A stretch of DNA of 64,000 nucleotides from Microbacterium terrae (lineage in GTDB: Bacteria > Actinomycetota > Actinomycetes > Actinomycetales > Microbacteriaceae). The stretch is taken from contig NZ_JAFDSS010000001.1 in the NCBI RefSeq assembly GCF_017831975.1, forward strand, positions 62,001-126,000, written 5' to 3'. The notes under the pieces were generated by a model. That model saw only the letters and a program-made list of their open reading frames with translations. It made no database searches and had not been told where the DNA came from. Below are positions 52,803 to 61,411 of the stretch, one piece after another (the first letter of the stretch is position 1; the number at the start of each line of letters is the position of its first letter). Made by a program: the position numbers and the translations under genes.

Positions 52803-53819
52803 TCAGCGGGTGGGCGCCGCCGTGGACGCGCGAACGACCAGATGCGTGGCGAGCGGGGTGTCCTCGGTGACGCCGTCGGGCTCTTCGACGGCGACCAGCA
52901 CCTTCTGCATCATCAGCTCGCCGAGCGCCGAGAAGTCCTGCCGCACCGTGGTGAGCGCCGGGTACAGGTAACCCGCCTCCGGGACGTCGTCGAACCCCAC
53001 CACGCTGACGTCTTCGGGCACCCGCAGCCCGCGTTCGCGCAGCGCCGACAGCAGTCCGATCGACATGTTGTCGTTCGCCGCGAACACGGCTGAGCCGGGC
53101 GGGATCTCGAGGCCCCCGGCCACGCGGTATCCGCTGGCGGCCGACCAGTCGCCGTGCTGGGGCTCGACCGCCTCCAGGCGGTGGGCGGCGAGCTCGTCGC
53201 GCCACCCGCGGATGCGCTCGAGCGCATCGGGGGCCTGCGGCGGCCCCGCCAGATGGAGGATGTTGGTGTGCCCGAGGTCGACCAGGTGCCGCACCGCCGC
53301 CCGCGCGCCGCGGTACTGGTCGATCGACACGATGAGGGGGCTCCGCCGCGCCGAGGATGCCGACGCCACGACCGGGATGCTCAGGTCGAGACCGCGCACG
53401 TGCTCGAGCACTCCCACATCGACGACGACCAGCACGATGGCGTCGACGCGCTGGCGCAGCAGGGCCTCGATGGCGTCTCGCACCGAGGCGGGATCGGAGT
53501 CGGGCGCGCTGACGGTCTCGACGCTGTAGCGCTCCGCACGCGCCGCGACGGTGAACGACATCGCGATCGACGTCGGGCCGTAGTCGGTCACGTTCGGGGT
53601 GATCAGCCCGATCGTGCGCGTGCGACGCGTGACCAGCGCGCGGGCCGCCGGCGACGGGCTGTAGCGCAGCTGCGAGATGGCCTGCTCGACCCGGGCCCGG
53701 GTGGCGGGTCTGACGTTCGGGAGGTCGTTCAGCACCCGGGAGACCGTCTGGTGCGACACGCCCGCCAGGCGCGCCACATCGAAGATGTTCGCCGACTTCG
53801 TCGGCTTCTCCTCGGTCAC
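52803..53819 (-). CDS. LacI-family repressor of the galactofuranose-type operon
   Basis: 338 aa from GTG 53819, which overlaps the ATPase stop (GTGA). The helix-turn-helix reads IFDVARLAGVSHQTVSRVLN, followed by a full sugar-binding domain (IPVVASASS, FAANDNMSIGLLSALRERGL, VVGFDDVPEAGYLYPALTTV). It is the final gene of the ytf operon and probably binds the three TGTKAKCGMTMACA-type sites upstream of ytfQ, giving autoregulation. Confidence 0.92.
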   Translation of the reverse strand: MTEEKPTKSANIFDVARLAGVSHQTVSRVLNDLPNVRPATRARVEQAISQLRYSPSPAARALVTRRTRTIGLITPNVTDYGPTSIAMSFTVAARAERYSVETVSAPDSDPASVRDAIEALLRQRVDAIVLVVVDVGVLEHVRGLDLSIPVVASASSARRSPLIVSIDQYRGARAAVRHLVDLGHTNILHLAGPPQAPDALERIRGWRDELAAHRLEAVEPQHGDWSAASGYRVAGGLEIPPGSAVFAANDNMSIGLLSALRERGLRVPEDVSVVGFDDVPEAGYLYPALTTVRQDFSALGELMMQKVLVAVEEPDGVTEDTPLATHLVVRASTAAPTR

Positions 53820-55348
53820 GGGCGATCCTCGTCGTCGGCATCCTCGGCCTGCGCGACGAGGGCGAGGAGGGAATCGACGGTGAGTGCATCGGCCGCGACC
53901 GTCTCGACGATTCTGCCCGCACGGAGAATGGCGACTCGTGACGCCACGCGGAGCACCTCTTCGAGTTCCGCCGAGATGAACATCACCGACAGCCCGTTGT
54001 CGGCGAGCTCGGCGACGAGGTTCTGGATCTCGACCTTGGCGCCGACGTCGATGCCGCGCGTCGGCTCGTCGAGCACGAGCACCCGCGGCGACAGTGCGAG
54101 GAGGCGTGCCAGCAGCACCTTCTGCTGGTTGCCGCCCGAGAGCGTGCCGGCGGGCCGGTCGGGGTCGGCCGGGCGGATGTCGAGGGCGTCGATCCAGCTC
54201 TGGGCGAGCTCCCGCTGCCGCTGCGCGGGCATGCGATGGAACACGCCGCGCTCCGCCTGGAGGGCCAGGGTGATGTTCTGCTGCACGCTGAGGTCGGCGA
54301 TGATCCCCTCGGTGCGGCGGTTCTCCGACGAGTACACCACCCCGAGCGAGATCGCGGCGCGCGGCGATCCGGGCGGCCCGTCGCCGCCCGCGATCGTGAT
54401 CACGCCGGCGTCGAGACGGTCGATCCCGGTGAGCGCGCGGGCGAGCTCGGTGCGCCCCGAGCCGAGCAGGCCCGCGACCCCGAGCACATCGCCTTCGCGC
54501 AGCTCGACGTCGGCGTCGGAGATGCCCGGCGTCGCCGTGACGCCGCGCGCGCGCAGGAAGACCGCGGCATCCGATTCGTCGGGCGGCTCCGTGCGCGTGC
54601 GGGCGCCGATGCCCGTCGCGCTTCGGCCGAGCATCTTCTCGACGAGGTCGATCCGCAGCAGCTCCGCCGGCACGTACTCGCCGACGAGTCTGCCGCCGCG
54701 GAGCACGGTGATTCGGTCGGCGATCTCGTACACCTGGTCGAGGAAGTGCGAGATGAAGACGACGGCGACTCCGCGTTCGGTGAGCTCGCGCACGACGCGG
54801 AAGAGCTCGGCCACCTCGTCGACGTCGAGACTCGAGGTCGGCTCGTCGAGGACGAGCACGCGCACGTCGATCGAGATCGCCCGGGCGATCGCGACGAGCT
54901 GCTGCACGGCGAGCGAATGGTGCGAGAGCACCGACGCGGGATCGATCGTCAGTCCGAGCTCGGCGAGCACGTCGGCCGCGCGCCGGCGCATCGCCTTCCA
55001 GTCGATCGTGCCGAGGCGGCGGGGTTCGCGCCCGAGGCAGATGTTCTCCGCGACGGTGAGGTTCGGGAGCAGGTCGATCTCCTGGTAGACCGTGCTCACG
55101 CCCGCATCGAGCGCATCCGCCGGGGTGCGGAACCGCACCGGCGCCCCGTCGAGCGTCATCGTGCCCTCGTCGAGCTGGAGCGCTCCGGTCATCGCCTTGA
55201 TCAGCGTCGACTTGCCCGCACCGTTCTCGCCCATGAGCGAGTGCACCTCACCGGGGAACACGCGGAAGGCGACGGCGTCGAGCGCTGCTTCCGCGCCGAA
55301 TCGCACCGTCGCGCCGCGGAGCTCCATGAGCGGCCGTCGCTCGTCCAT
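53816..55348 (-). CDS. Second sugar ABC transporter ATPase of the ytf operon
   Basis: 510 aa with two ATPase halves. Half 1 has Walker A GENGAGKST, the LAVQQLVAIARAI signature (degenerate in this class) and VLVLDEPTSSLD; half 2 has GLLGSGRTEL, LSGGNQQKVLL and VLVLDEPTRGID. All sites are typical of active RbsA/YtfR-type ATPases. ATG 55348 was chosen; it has no strong ribosome binding site. It lies 49 bp after yjfF and is the second complete ATPase in one operon with only one binding protein and two permeases. Its role, as alternate motor or for another importer, is open. Confidence 0.87.
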   Translation of the reverse strand: MDERRPLMELRGATVRFGAEAALDAVAFRVFPGEVHSLMGENGAGKSTLIKAMTGALQLDEGTMTLDGAPVRFRTPADALDAGVSTVYQEIDLLPNLTVAENICLGREPRRLGTIDWKAMRRRAADVLAELGLTIDPASVLSHHSLAVQQLVAIARAISIDVRVLVLDEPTSSLDVDEVAELFRVVRELTERGVAVVFISHFLDQVYEIADRITVLRGGRLVGEYVPAELLRIDLVEKMLGRSATGIGARTRTEPPDESDAAVFLRARGVTATPGISDADVELREGDVLGVAGLLGSGRTELARALTGIDRLDAGVITIAGGDGPPGSPRAAISLGVVYSSENRRTEGIIADLSVQQNITLALQAERGVFHRMPAQRQRELAQSWIDALDIRPADPDRPAGTLSGGNQQKVLLARLLALSPRVLVLDEPTRGIDVGAKVEIQNLVAELADNGLSVMFISAELEEVLRVASRVAILRAGRIVETVAADALTVDSLLALVAQAEDADDEDRP

Positions 55349-55397
55349 CACGCCATTATGACGTGATGGACGAGCACGCCCGGTCATGGCGGGCCGC

Positions 55398-56417
55398 CTA
55401 GCGCCGCCGTTCCGAGCGGGCGACGATGACACGCTGGACGACGACGAACAGCAGCAGCAGCGCACCGATGATGATGCGGGTCCACGACGGGTCGGCGCCT
55501 TCGAAGGCGATGATCGTCTTGATGACTCCGTACACGAGCACGCCGACGAGCGACCCGAGCACGTAGCCGCTGCCGCCGGTGAGCAGCGTGCCGCCGATGA
55601 CGACGGCCGCAATCGCGTCGAGCTCGGTGCCCACGCCGTTGAGCGGATACCCCGCGCCCGAGTACGCGGTCAGGACCAGCCCCGCGAGACCGCTGCACAG
55701 CCCGCAGAGCACGTACGCCAGCACCTTGGTGCGGGCGACCGGCAGACCCATCAGGCGCGCGGACTGCTCGTTGCCGCCGATCGCGTAGATGGTGCGCCCG
55801 AAGCGGGTCCACTGCGTGACGTACACGCCGACAGCGACGACCAGGAGGGCCAGGATGCCGGTGGGCGTGAGATACCAGTCGCCGACGGTGAAGCGGGTTC
55901 GCTGCAGCCACAGCACGGCCGGATCCTCCACTTTGATCGACGACAGGCTGACCACGAACGCGAGACCGCGGGCCAGGAAGAGTCCCGCGAGGGAGGCGAT
56001 GAACGGCTGCACGTCGAAGTACTGCACGAGCACGCCGATGAGCAGACCGATCGCCGCGCCGCCGAGCAGCATGATCGGCACCGCGACGATCGCGGGCAGC
56101 CCGTCGGCGAGCAGCTTCGCGCACAGGATGCCGGTGAACGCCATCACCGAGCCGACGGACAGGTCGATGCCGCCGGTGAGGATCACGAACGTGAGGCCCA
56201 CCGCGAGGATGATCAGGTACGCGTTGTTGAGCAGGAGCGCCGAGAGGTTGCGCGGTGCGATGAAGTTGCCGAACGCGAACTGCGCGCCGATGAGCAGCAG
56301 GATCAGGATGGCGATCGCCGCGAACGTCGGCATGAGTGCCGCGTGGCGGCTCATGTAGGTGTCGTAGCGCTCGCGCAGGGTCGGACGGGCGGGAGCGATC
56401 AGCTGGTCCGCGGTCAT
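55398..56417 (-). CDS. yjfF: Galactofuranose-type ABC transporter permease YjfF
   Basis: 339 aa, about nine membrane segments. ATG 56417 overlaps the ytfT stop (ATGA). Segments such as LAVGLTFVILTGGIDLSVGS, SLAGLFLARGLAFVVS and GVGTELDAIAAVVIGGTLLT are close to E. coli YjfF as I recall it. It forms the channel with YtfT. It is one of four matching genes in the same order as E. coli ytfQRT-yjfF, which supports galactofuranose or a similar pentose/hexose as substrate. Confidence 0.88.
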   Translation of the reverse strand: MTADQLIAPARPTLRERYDTYMSRHAALMPTFAAIAILILLLIGAQFAFGNFIAPRNLSALLLNNAYLIILAVGLTFVILTGGIDLSVGSVMAFTGILCAKLLADGLPAIVAVPIMLLGGAAIGLLIGVLVQYFDVQPFIASLAGLFLARGLAFVVSLSSIKVEDPAVLWLQRTRFTVGDWYLTPTGILALLVVAVGVYVTQWTRFGRTIYAIGGNEQSARLMGLPVARTKVLAYVLCGLCSGLAGLVLTAYSGAGYPLNGVGTELDAIAAVVIGGTLLTGGSGYVLGSLVGVLVYGVIKTIIAFEGADPSWTRIIIGALLLLFVVVQRVIVARSERRR

Positions 56418-57505
56418 GATGCCACCTCCGCGGGTGCCGGGGTCTGGGGTGCGTCGGTGGGCTTCGGGGCGGTCGGCGGCGGTGGCGCGGCGTCCGATGA
56501 CGACCGGCGCCGGGCGAACAGCCCGCGCACGAACGCGTGGAGCCGCGGCGACTGCACGAGCACCACGACGATGACGACGACGGCGAAGAACACCGGCGCC
56601 TGGGCGGAGGGCACGCCGAGGAACAGGATCGTGGATTCGAGGGTCTGGATCGTGAAGACCCCCACCACGGTGCCGGCGATGGTGAACTTCCCGCCCATGA
56701 GCGACGTGCCGCCGAGCACGACGGCGAGGATCGCGTACAGCTCGATGTACTGCCCGGTCGCGTTGGCGTCGGCCGCCATGATGTTGGAGCTGTAGAGGAT
56801 GCCGGCCATGCCGGCCAGCAGGCCGCTGGCCGCGTAGGCGCCGAAGATGATCCCTCGCGCGCGCACGCCGGCGAGGCGGCTCGCCGCCGGGTTGATGCCG
56901 ACGGCTTCGGTCAGCATGCCGAGCGCGGTGCGGCGCTCGATCACCGCGATGACCGCGACCGCGGCCGCCGAGATGAACAGCGCGAACGGGAGGCCGATGA
57001 GGTAGCCGGTGGCGATGAACTTGTACGGTGCGCTCGTCACCGTGGTGATGAACCCGTCGGTGATGAGGAGGGCGATGCCGCGCCCCGCGAGCATGAGCAC
57101 GAGGGTGGCGATGATCGGCTGGATCCCGAGCACCGACACGAGCAGGCCGTTCCACGACCCGAGGACCAGCGAGACGAGGAGCGCGACCAGCAGCGCCACG
57201 AAGACGGTGCCGAGCGATCCCGGGCTGCCCGACGCGTCGATGACCGTCAGGGCGACCGCGCCGGAGACCGCCATGATCGCACCGACCGACAGGTCGATGC
57301 CGCGCGTGGCGATCACGATCGTCATGCCGAGGGCGACGAGCATGAGCGGGGCGCTGTTGCGCAGGATGTCGATGAGCGGCCCGTAGAGCTGCCCGTCGCG
57401 GACGGTCACCGAGATGAACTGCGGCCGCGCGATGGTGTTGATCACGATCAGTGTGATGAGCGCTGCGATCGGCCACACCAGCCGGTGGGTCAGAAGCTTC
57501 TTCAT
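56414..57505 (-). CDS. ytfT: Galactofuranose-type ABC transporter permease YtfT
   Basis: 363 aa with about ten membrane segments. The motifs MTIVIATRGIDLSVGAIMA, LGIQPIIATLVLMLAGRGIA and ILAVVLGGTSLMGGKF match the YtfT branch of sugar permeases. The C-terminus has an extra basic then Pro/Ala/Thr-rich tail of about 35 residues that is not needed for the fold. Its ATG overlaps the ytfR stop and its stop overlaps the yjfF start. Confidence 0.88.
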   Translation of the reverse strand: MKKLLTHRLVWPIAALITLIVINTIARPQFISVTVRDGQLYGPLIDILRNSAPLMLVALGMTIVIATRGIDLSVGAIMAVSGAVALTVIDASGSPGSLGTVFVALLVALLVSLVLGSWNGLLVSVLGIQPIIATLVLMLAGRGIALLITDGFITTVTSAPYKFIATGYLIGLPFALFISAAAVAVIAVIERRTALGMLTEAVGINPAASRLAGVRARGIIFGAYAASGLLAGMAGILYSSNIMAADANATGQYIELYAILAVVLGGTSLMGGKFTIAGTVVGVFTIQTLESTILFLGVPSAQAPVFFAVVVIVVVLVQSPRLHAFVRGLFARRRSSSDAAPPPPTAPKPTDAPQTPAPAEVAS

Positions 57506-59040
57506 GCGTCGGTCCCTTCGCCCTCATTGGCGATGTAGTCGATGAGCCGGTCGAGGTCGACCTCGGACTGGTCGAGTTCGCCGATCTTGCGCCGGTCGCG
57601 CATGACCGCCACCCGCTGTGCCAATCGAAGCACTTCTTCGAGCTCCGACGAGATGAACACGACAGCGAGTCCCTGCGCGGCGAGTTCGGCGACCTTGCGC
57701 TGGATGTCGGCCTTCGCGCCCACGTCGATGCCGCGGGTGGGCTCGTCGAGGATGATGAGCTCGGGAGCCGTGGCGAGCCAACGCGCCAGCAGCACCTTCT
57801 GCTGGTTGCCGCCCGAGAGGTTGCGCACGAGCGCATCGGGGGCGGCGGGGCGCACGCCCAGCGCCGCGATGTACTCGGACACGAGGGCATCCTTCTCGCC
57901 GGCGCGCATCGGGCGCATCGCGCCGCGCTTGGCCTGCACGCCGAGCACGATGTTCTCCGCGACCGTGAGGTCGCCGATGATTCCCTCGCCGCGGCGATCC
58001 TCCGACGAGTAGACGATCCGGCGGTCGATCGCCTGGCGGGGCGAGGTGAGGCGCGCCGGCTTGCCGTGCACCTCCACGGTGCCCTCGTCGGCGCAGTCAG
58101 CGCCGGCGAGCAGGCGGACGAGCTCGGTGCGGCCCGAGCCGAGGAGGCCGGCGAGGCCGACGACCTCGCCGGGGAAGACGTCGAGGTCGGCCGGGGAGAG
58201 CACACCGCGGCGTCCGACGCCGACGGCGCGCAGCACCGGCACGCCTCCGCGGTCGATGGTGCGCTCGGCGGTCTGCGAGAGCTGGGACAGCTCCGAGAGC
58301 TCGCGCCCGATCATGCGGCTGACGAGCTGGTCGCGGGGGAGTTCGTCGACGGCGTACTCGCCGACGAGACGGCCGTTGCGCAGCACCGTGATGCGGTCTG
58401 ACACCTCGTACACCTGGTCGAGGAAGTGGCTGACGAAGAGGATGGCGACGCCGGTGTCGCGGAGGGCGCGCATCACCGCGAAGAGCTGTTCGACCTCGCC
58501 GCGGTCGAGGCTCGATGTGGGCTCGTCGAGGATGAGCACCTTCGCATCGAGCACCATGGCGCGCGCGATGGCGACGAGCTGCTGGATCGCGAGGGAGTGG
58601 CTCGACAGCGCCGAGCGGGTGTCGATGAGCACGCCGAGAGCGGCGAGGTGCTCGGCGGCACGGCGGTGGACGCCGTTCCAGTCGATCGTTCCGAAGCGGC
58701 GCGGCTCGTGGCCGAGCATGACGTTCTCGCCGACCGACAGGTTGGTGCAGAGGTTCACCTCCTGGTACACCGTCGAGATGCCGGCGTCCTGCGCGTCGGC
58801 GGTTCCCGAGAACACCCGATCGTCGCCGGCGACCGTGATGGTTCCGCCGTCGATGGCGTAGACGCCCGTGAGCGCCTTGATGAGGGTGGACTTGCCTGCG
58901 CCGTTCTCGCCCATGAGCGAGTGGATTTCGCCGGGCCGCAGGAAGAAGTCGACGCCGTCGAGGGCGAGCACACCGGGGAAGCGGATGGTGATGTCGCGCA
59001 GCGCGACGACGGGGGTGGCGGTGTCGAGGTCGACGGTCAT
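57502..59040 (-). CDS. ytfR: Galactofuranose-type ABC transporter ATPase YtfR
   Basis: 512 aa, two fused ATPase halves. Half 1: GENGAGKST, SLAIQQLVAIARAM, VLILDEPTSSLD. Half 2: GLLGSGRTEL, LSGGNQQKVLLARWL, LIILDEPTRGID. The degenerate Walker A in half 2 is normal for this class. ATG 59040 follows ytfQ after a 16-bp hairpin. It is the expected motor for YtfT/YjfF. The second ATPase gene downstream is similar in layout but clearly divergent in sequence. Confidence 0.9.
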   Translation of the reverse strand: MTVDLDTATPVVALRDITIRFPGVLALDGVDFFLRPGEIHSLMGENGAGKSTLIKALTGVYAIDGGTITVAGDDRVFSGTADAQDAGISTVYQEVNLCTNLSVGENVMLGHEPRRFGTIDWNGVHRRAAEHLAALGVLIDTRSALSSHSLAIQQLVAIARAMVLDAKVLILDEPTSSLDRGEVEQLFAVMRALRDTGVAILFVSHFLDQVYEVSDRITVLRNGRLVGEYAVDELPRDQLVSRMIGRELSELSQLSQTAERTIDRGGVPVLRAVGVGRRGVLSPADLDVFPGEVVGLAGLLGSGRTELVRLLAGADCADEGTVEVHGKPARLTSPRQAIDRRIVYSSEDRRGEGIIGDLTVAENIVLGVQAKRGAMRPMRAGEKDALVSEYIAALGVRPAAPDALVRNLSGGNQQKVLLARWLATAPELIILDEPTRGIDVGAKADIQRKVAELAAQGLAVVFISSELEEVLRLAQRVAVMRDRRKIGELDQSEVDLDRLIDYIANEGEGTDA

Positions 59041-59072
59041 TGCTTCACTTCCGTGTCGGATCGAGTCGTGGC

Positions 59073-59110
59073 GTCGTCCGCCGGGGGCGCGAAGGCCCCC
59101 GGCGGACGAC
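59073..59110 (-). terminator. Strong hairpin between ytfQ and ytfR
   Basis: A perfect 16-bp stem (59073-59088 with 59095-59110) and a 6-base loop (GCGAAG) start 15 bp after the ytfQ stop. As after the other two binding-protein genes, no T run follows, so read-through into ytfR is likely. Confidence 0.75.
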
Positions 59111-59125
59111 GGATCGCGGTGAGGA

Positions 59126-60103
59126 TCAGTACGGACGCGAGTCGATGACCGCGGCCGCAGCCTCCTGGTCGAACGACTGGTCTTCGACGTACACCTGCTT
59201 CTCGACCTCGTCGCCGGCGAGCACGTCGGTGACGAGACCCGCGGCGAGTTCGCCGAGCATCGGGTTGCACTCGACGATGAAGTTGATCTTCCCGTCGACG
59301 AGGGCCTGCATGCCGTCCTTGACCGCGTCGATCGACACGATCTGGATGTCTTCGCCCGGAACGCCGCCGGCCGCCTCGATCGCCTCGATCGCACCGAGCG
59401 CCATGTCGTCGTTGTGCGCGTAGAGCAGGTCGATGCCGTCGACACCGTACTTCTGCAGGAAGCCCTCCATGACGGTCTTGCCGCCGTCGCGCGTGAAGTC
59501 GCCCGTCTGCGAGTCGATCGTCTCGATCCCGGTGCCGGCGATCGCCTCGTCGAAGCCTTCGGCGCGGTCGTTGGCAGGAGCCGATCCGGTCGTGCCCTCG
59601 AGCACCACCATCTTGGTCGGGGTGTCGCCGAAGGTCTCGGCCGCCCACTCGCCGGCCATGACGCCTTCCTTCTTGAAGTCGAGGCCGACCCAGCTGGCGA
59701 AGAGGTCGTCGGATGCCGTCACCGTGCGGTCCTCGAGGACCACCGGGATGCCGGCGTCGGATGCCTCCTGCAGCACGTCGTCCCAGCCGTCTTCGACGAT
59801 CGGGGCGATCACGATCGCGTCGACGCCGCGGCTGATGAAGTCGCGGACCGCGGCGATCTGCGCCGCCGCGTCGTTGTCGGCCGCGTTGAAGATGAGGTCG
59901 AATCCGTTCTCCTCCGAGAACGCAGCCTTCATCGACTCGGTGTTGGCGCTGCGCCAGCCCGACTCCGATCCGGTCTGCGCGAAGCCGACTGTGACCACCT
60001 CGTCGCCGCCGCCGCCGTCGCCGCCGGATGAGCCTGCGCATCCGGTCGCTGCCAGTGCCATCGCGCCCAGGAGCGCTGCGCTGGCGAGAATCTTGTTCTT
60101 CAC
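59126..60103 (-). CDS. ytfQ: Galactofuranose-type ABC transporter substrate-binding lipoprotein YtfQ
   Basis: 325 aa. The signal ends in lipobox ATGC followed by a Gly/Ser-rich linker. Strands VTVGFAQTGSESGWR, NAADNDAAAQIAAVRDFISR and DAIVIAPIVEDGWDDVLQEA and the terminal IDSRPY match YtfQ receptors, which bind galactofuranose in E. coli. It is the first gene of the operon, with three LacI-type operators in the 236 bp upstream and a hairpin behind it. Confidence 0.9.
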   Translation of the reverse strand: MKNKILASAALLGAMALAATGCAGSSGGDGGGGDEVVTVGFAQTGSESGWRSANTESMKAAFSEENGFDLIFNAADNDAAAQIAAVRDFISRGVDAIVIAPIVEDGWDDVLQEASDAGIPVVLEDRTVTASDDLFASWVGLDFKKEGVMAGEWAAETFGDTPTKMVVLEGTTGSAPANDRAEGFDEAIAGTGIETIDSQTGDFTRDGGKTVMEGFLQKYGVDGIDLLYAHNDDMALGAIEAIEAAGGVPGEDIQIVSIDAVKDGMQALVDGKINFIVECNPMLGELAAGLVTDVLAGDEVEKQVYVEDQSFDQEAAAAVIDSRPY

Positions 60104-60182
60104 TCCCAGAACCTCCTCGTTCTTGCCCGGCGTCTGCGCCGGGGTCGTCTTCGGGTGGCATCTGTGCCGCCCGACGTTGGAA

Positions 60183-60196
60183 TGTTAGCCCTCACA
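60183..60196 (-). promoter_or_regulatory. LacI operator, site 1 upstream of ytfQ
   Basis: TGTTAGCCCTCACA fits TGTKAKCGMTMACA with one change at the centre. It is 80 bp upstream of the ytfQ start and 32 bp from site 2, about three helical turns. Confidence 0.6.
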
Positions 60197-60214
60197 TTCG
60201 GGGTGCGCGCAACA

Positions 60215-60228
60215 TGTGAGCGATAACA
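60215..60228 (-). promoter_or_regulatory. LacI operator, site 2 upstream of ytfQ
   Basis: TGTGAGCGATAACA fits the 14-bp palindromic consensus exactly and closely resembles the E. coli lac operator core. It lies 112 bp upstream of ytfQ. Confidence 0.7.
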
Positions 60229-60297
60229 GTTCTGTAACGCGCGACGTGATCAAAGGTTCTGATGTCGTGGGCGAGGCATCCGTCCTGGGTGTTGTGC

Positions 60298-60311
60298 TGT
60301 GATCGCTAACA
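60298..60311 (-). promoter_or_regulatory. LacI operator, site 3 upstream of ytfQ
   Basis: TGTGATCGCTAACA fits the consensus exactly and is 83 bp (about eight turns) beyond site 2. It lies near the end of the preceding gene on the same strand, so it is probably a distal looping site. Confidence 0.65.
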
Positions 60312-60339
60312 TCCCATTCGCGTTCCGTCGTTGTGCGGG

Positions 60340-61335
60340 TCAGCCGCCCGAGTGGCCGCCGAGCAGCGCCTCACCCAGAGGACTGCGCACGTGGAGCACG
60401 CGGTTCGCGGCCCGGGTGCTCGTGATGAGTCCGGCCTCGCGCAGCACGGTGAGGTGGTGGGATGCCGTCGACGCGGCCAGCCCGCTGTCGCGCGCGACGG
60501 CGCTCGTCGTGCGCGCCTCGTCGGCGGTCAGCAGGATCTGCGCCCGCGCCGGGCCGAGCAGGGCCGACAGGGCGCGTTCGGCGGATGCCGCGTCCCGTGC
60601 CCACGACTCGGTGACGCCCTGGGCGGGGTAGAACAGCGTCGGCTGGGCGGGTGGCTCGGTGAGCACCATGCACCCGGTGCGCGCCATGACCGACGGAACG
60701 AGCACGAGGCCGGTGCCGCGGCAGTCGAGCACCTCGCTGTGCAGCGACAGTTCGACGCGCACCGCGCCGTCGTGCCACTGCACACGCGGATGCAGGTCTC
60801 CCACGGTCGCGCCGATCCCGACGATCGCGATCCGCCGCGAGCGGACCGCGATGTCGGCGCGGAGGAGCCGCTCGAGCTGCGGCCAGACCGGAGCGACTGC
60901 CGCGTCCCACACCGCCGCCCAGGCGCGGGCGATCATCGCCCTCGCCTGGTCGGGGTGGTCGATCATGCGCTGCACGGCGGCCGCGCGGGATCCCGTGGAT
61001 CGTGCGAGCACCTTGTGCATGTCGAGGTCGAACCGGGCGGGCGGAATCGTCGCCAGTCGCTCAGCCTCGTCCGCCGGCGAGGTGTCCCAGGCCGGGGTCG
61101 TGGTCAGGAAGTCGGGGAAGTAGCCCTCGTCGCGGATGATGAGCGAGAGCACGTCGAAGTGCTCGTTCGGGATCCGTCCGCGCACCGCGCGGAGCCATCC
61201 CCACAGCAGCGGATGCCGGTCGGGGTGCTGCAGGGCGCGCACCGCGTGGCACAGTTCGTGACCGGGGGAGATGCCGAAGCGGATCGCGGTGAGGTCGTCG
61301 GGAGCGAGCCGGAAGTCAACGTACTTTCGATCCAC
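60340..61335 (-). CDS. ArsR-type regulator with a large N-terminal domain
   Basis: 331 aa from GTG 61335. The winged helix is at the C-terminus (about 245-320: LLTADEARTTSAVARDSGLAASTASHHLTVLREAGLITSTR), unlike the short ArsR proteins in which it makes up the whole chain. The first 240 residues are a mixed helical/beta domain of a kind seen in a group of actinobacterial wHTH proteins of unknown ligand. No Cys metal-site pattern is present. It is divergent from the cupin gene, separated by 76 bp, so it may regulate it. Confidence 0.75.
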   Translation of the reverse strand: MDRKYVDFRLAPDDLTAIRFGISPGHELCHAVRALQHPDRHPLLWGWLRAVRGRIPNEHFDVLSLIIRDEGYFPDFLTTTPAWDTSPADEAERLATIPPARFDLDMHKVLARSTGSRAAAVQRMIDHPDQARAMIARAWAAVWDAAVAPVWPQLERLLRADIAVRSRRIAIVGIGATVGDLHPRVQWHDGAVRVELSLHSEVLDCRGTGLVLVPSVMARTGCMVLTEPPAQPTLFYPAQGVTESWARDAASAERALSALLGPARAQILLTADEARTTSAVARDSGLAASTASHHLTVLREAGLITSTRAANRVLHVRSPLGEALLGGHSGG

Positions 61336-61411
61336 GTCGAAACACTAACGCGGCACGCGGCGGCGGCGCGAGGGTGGTCGTGCACGGGAGATCAGCACGA
61401 GAGGACGCATC

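Noticed and set aside
55398..58205. Possible 935-codon fusion of ATPase and permease
   Set aside because: The first 600 codons are an out-of-frame reading of ytfR and ytfT. The permease starts at the ATG at 56417 overlapping the ytfT stop.
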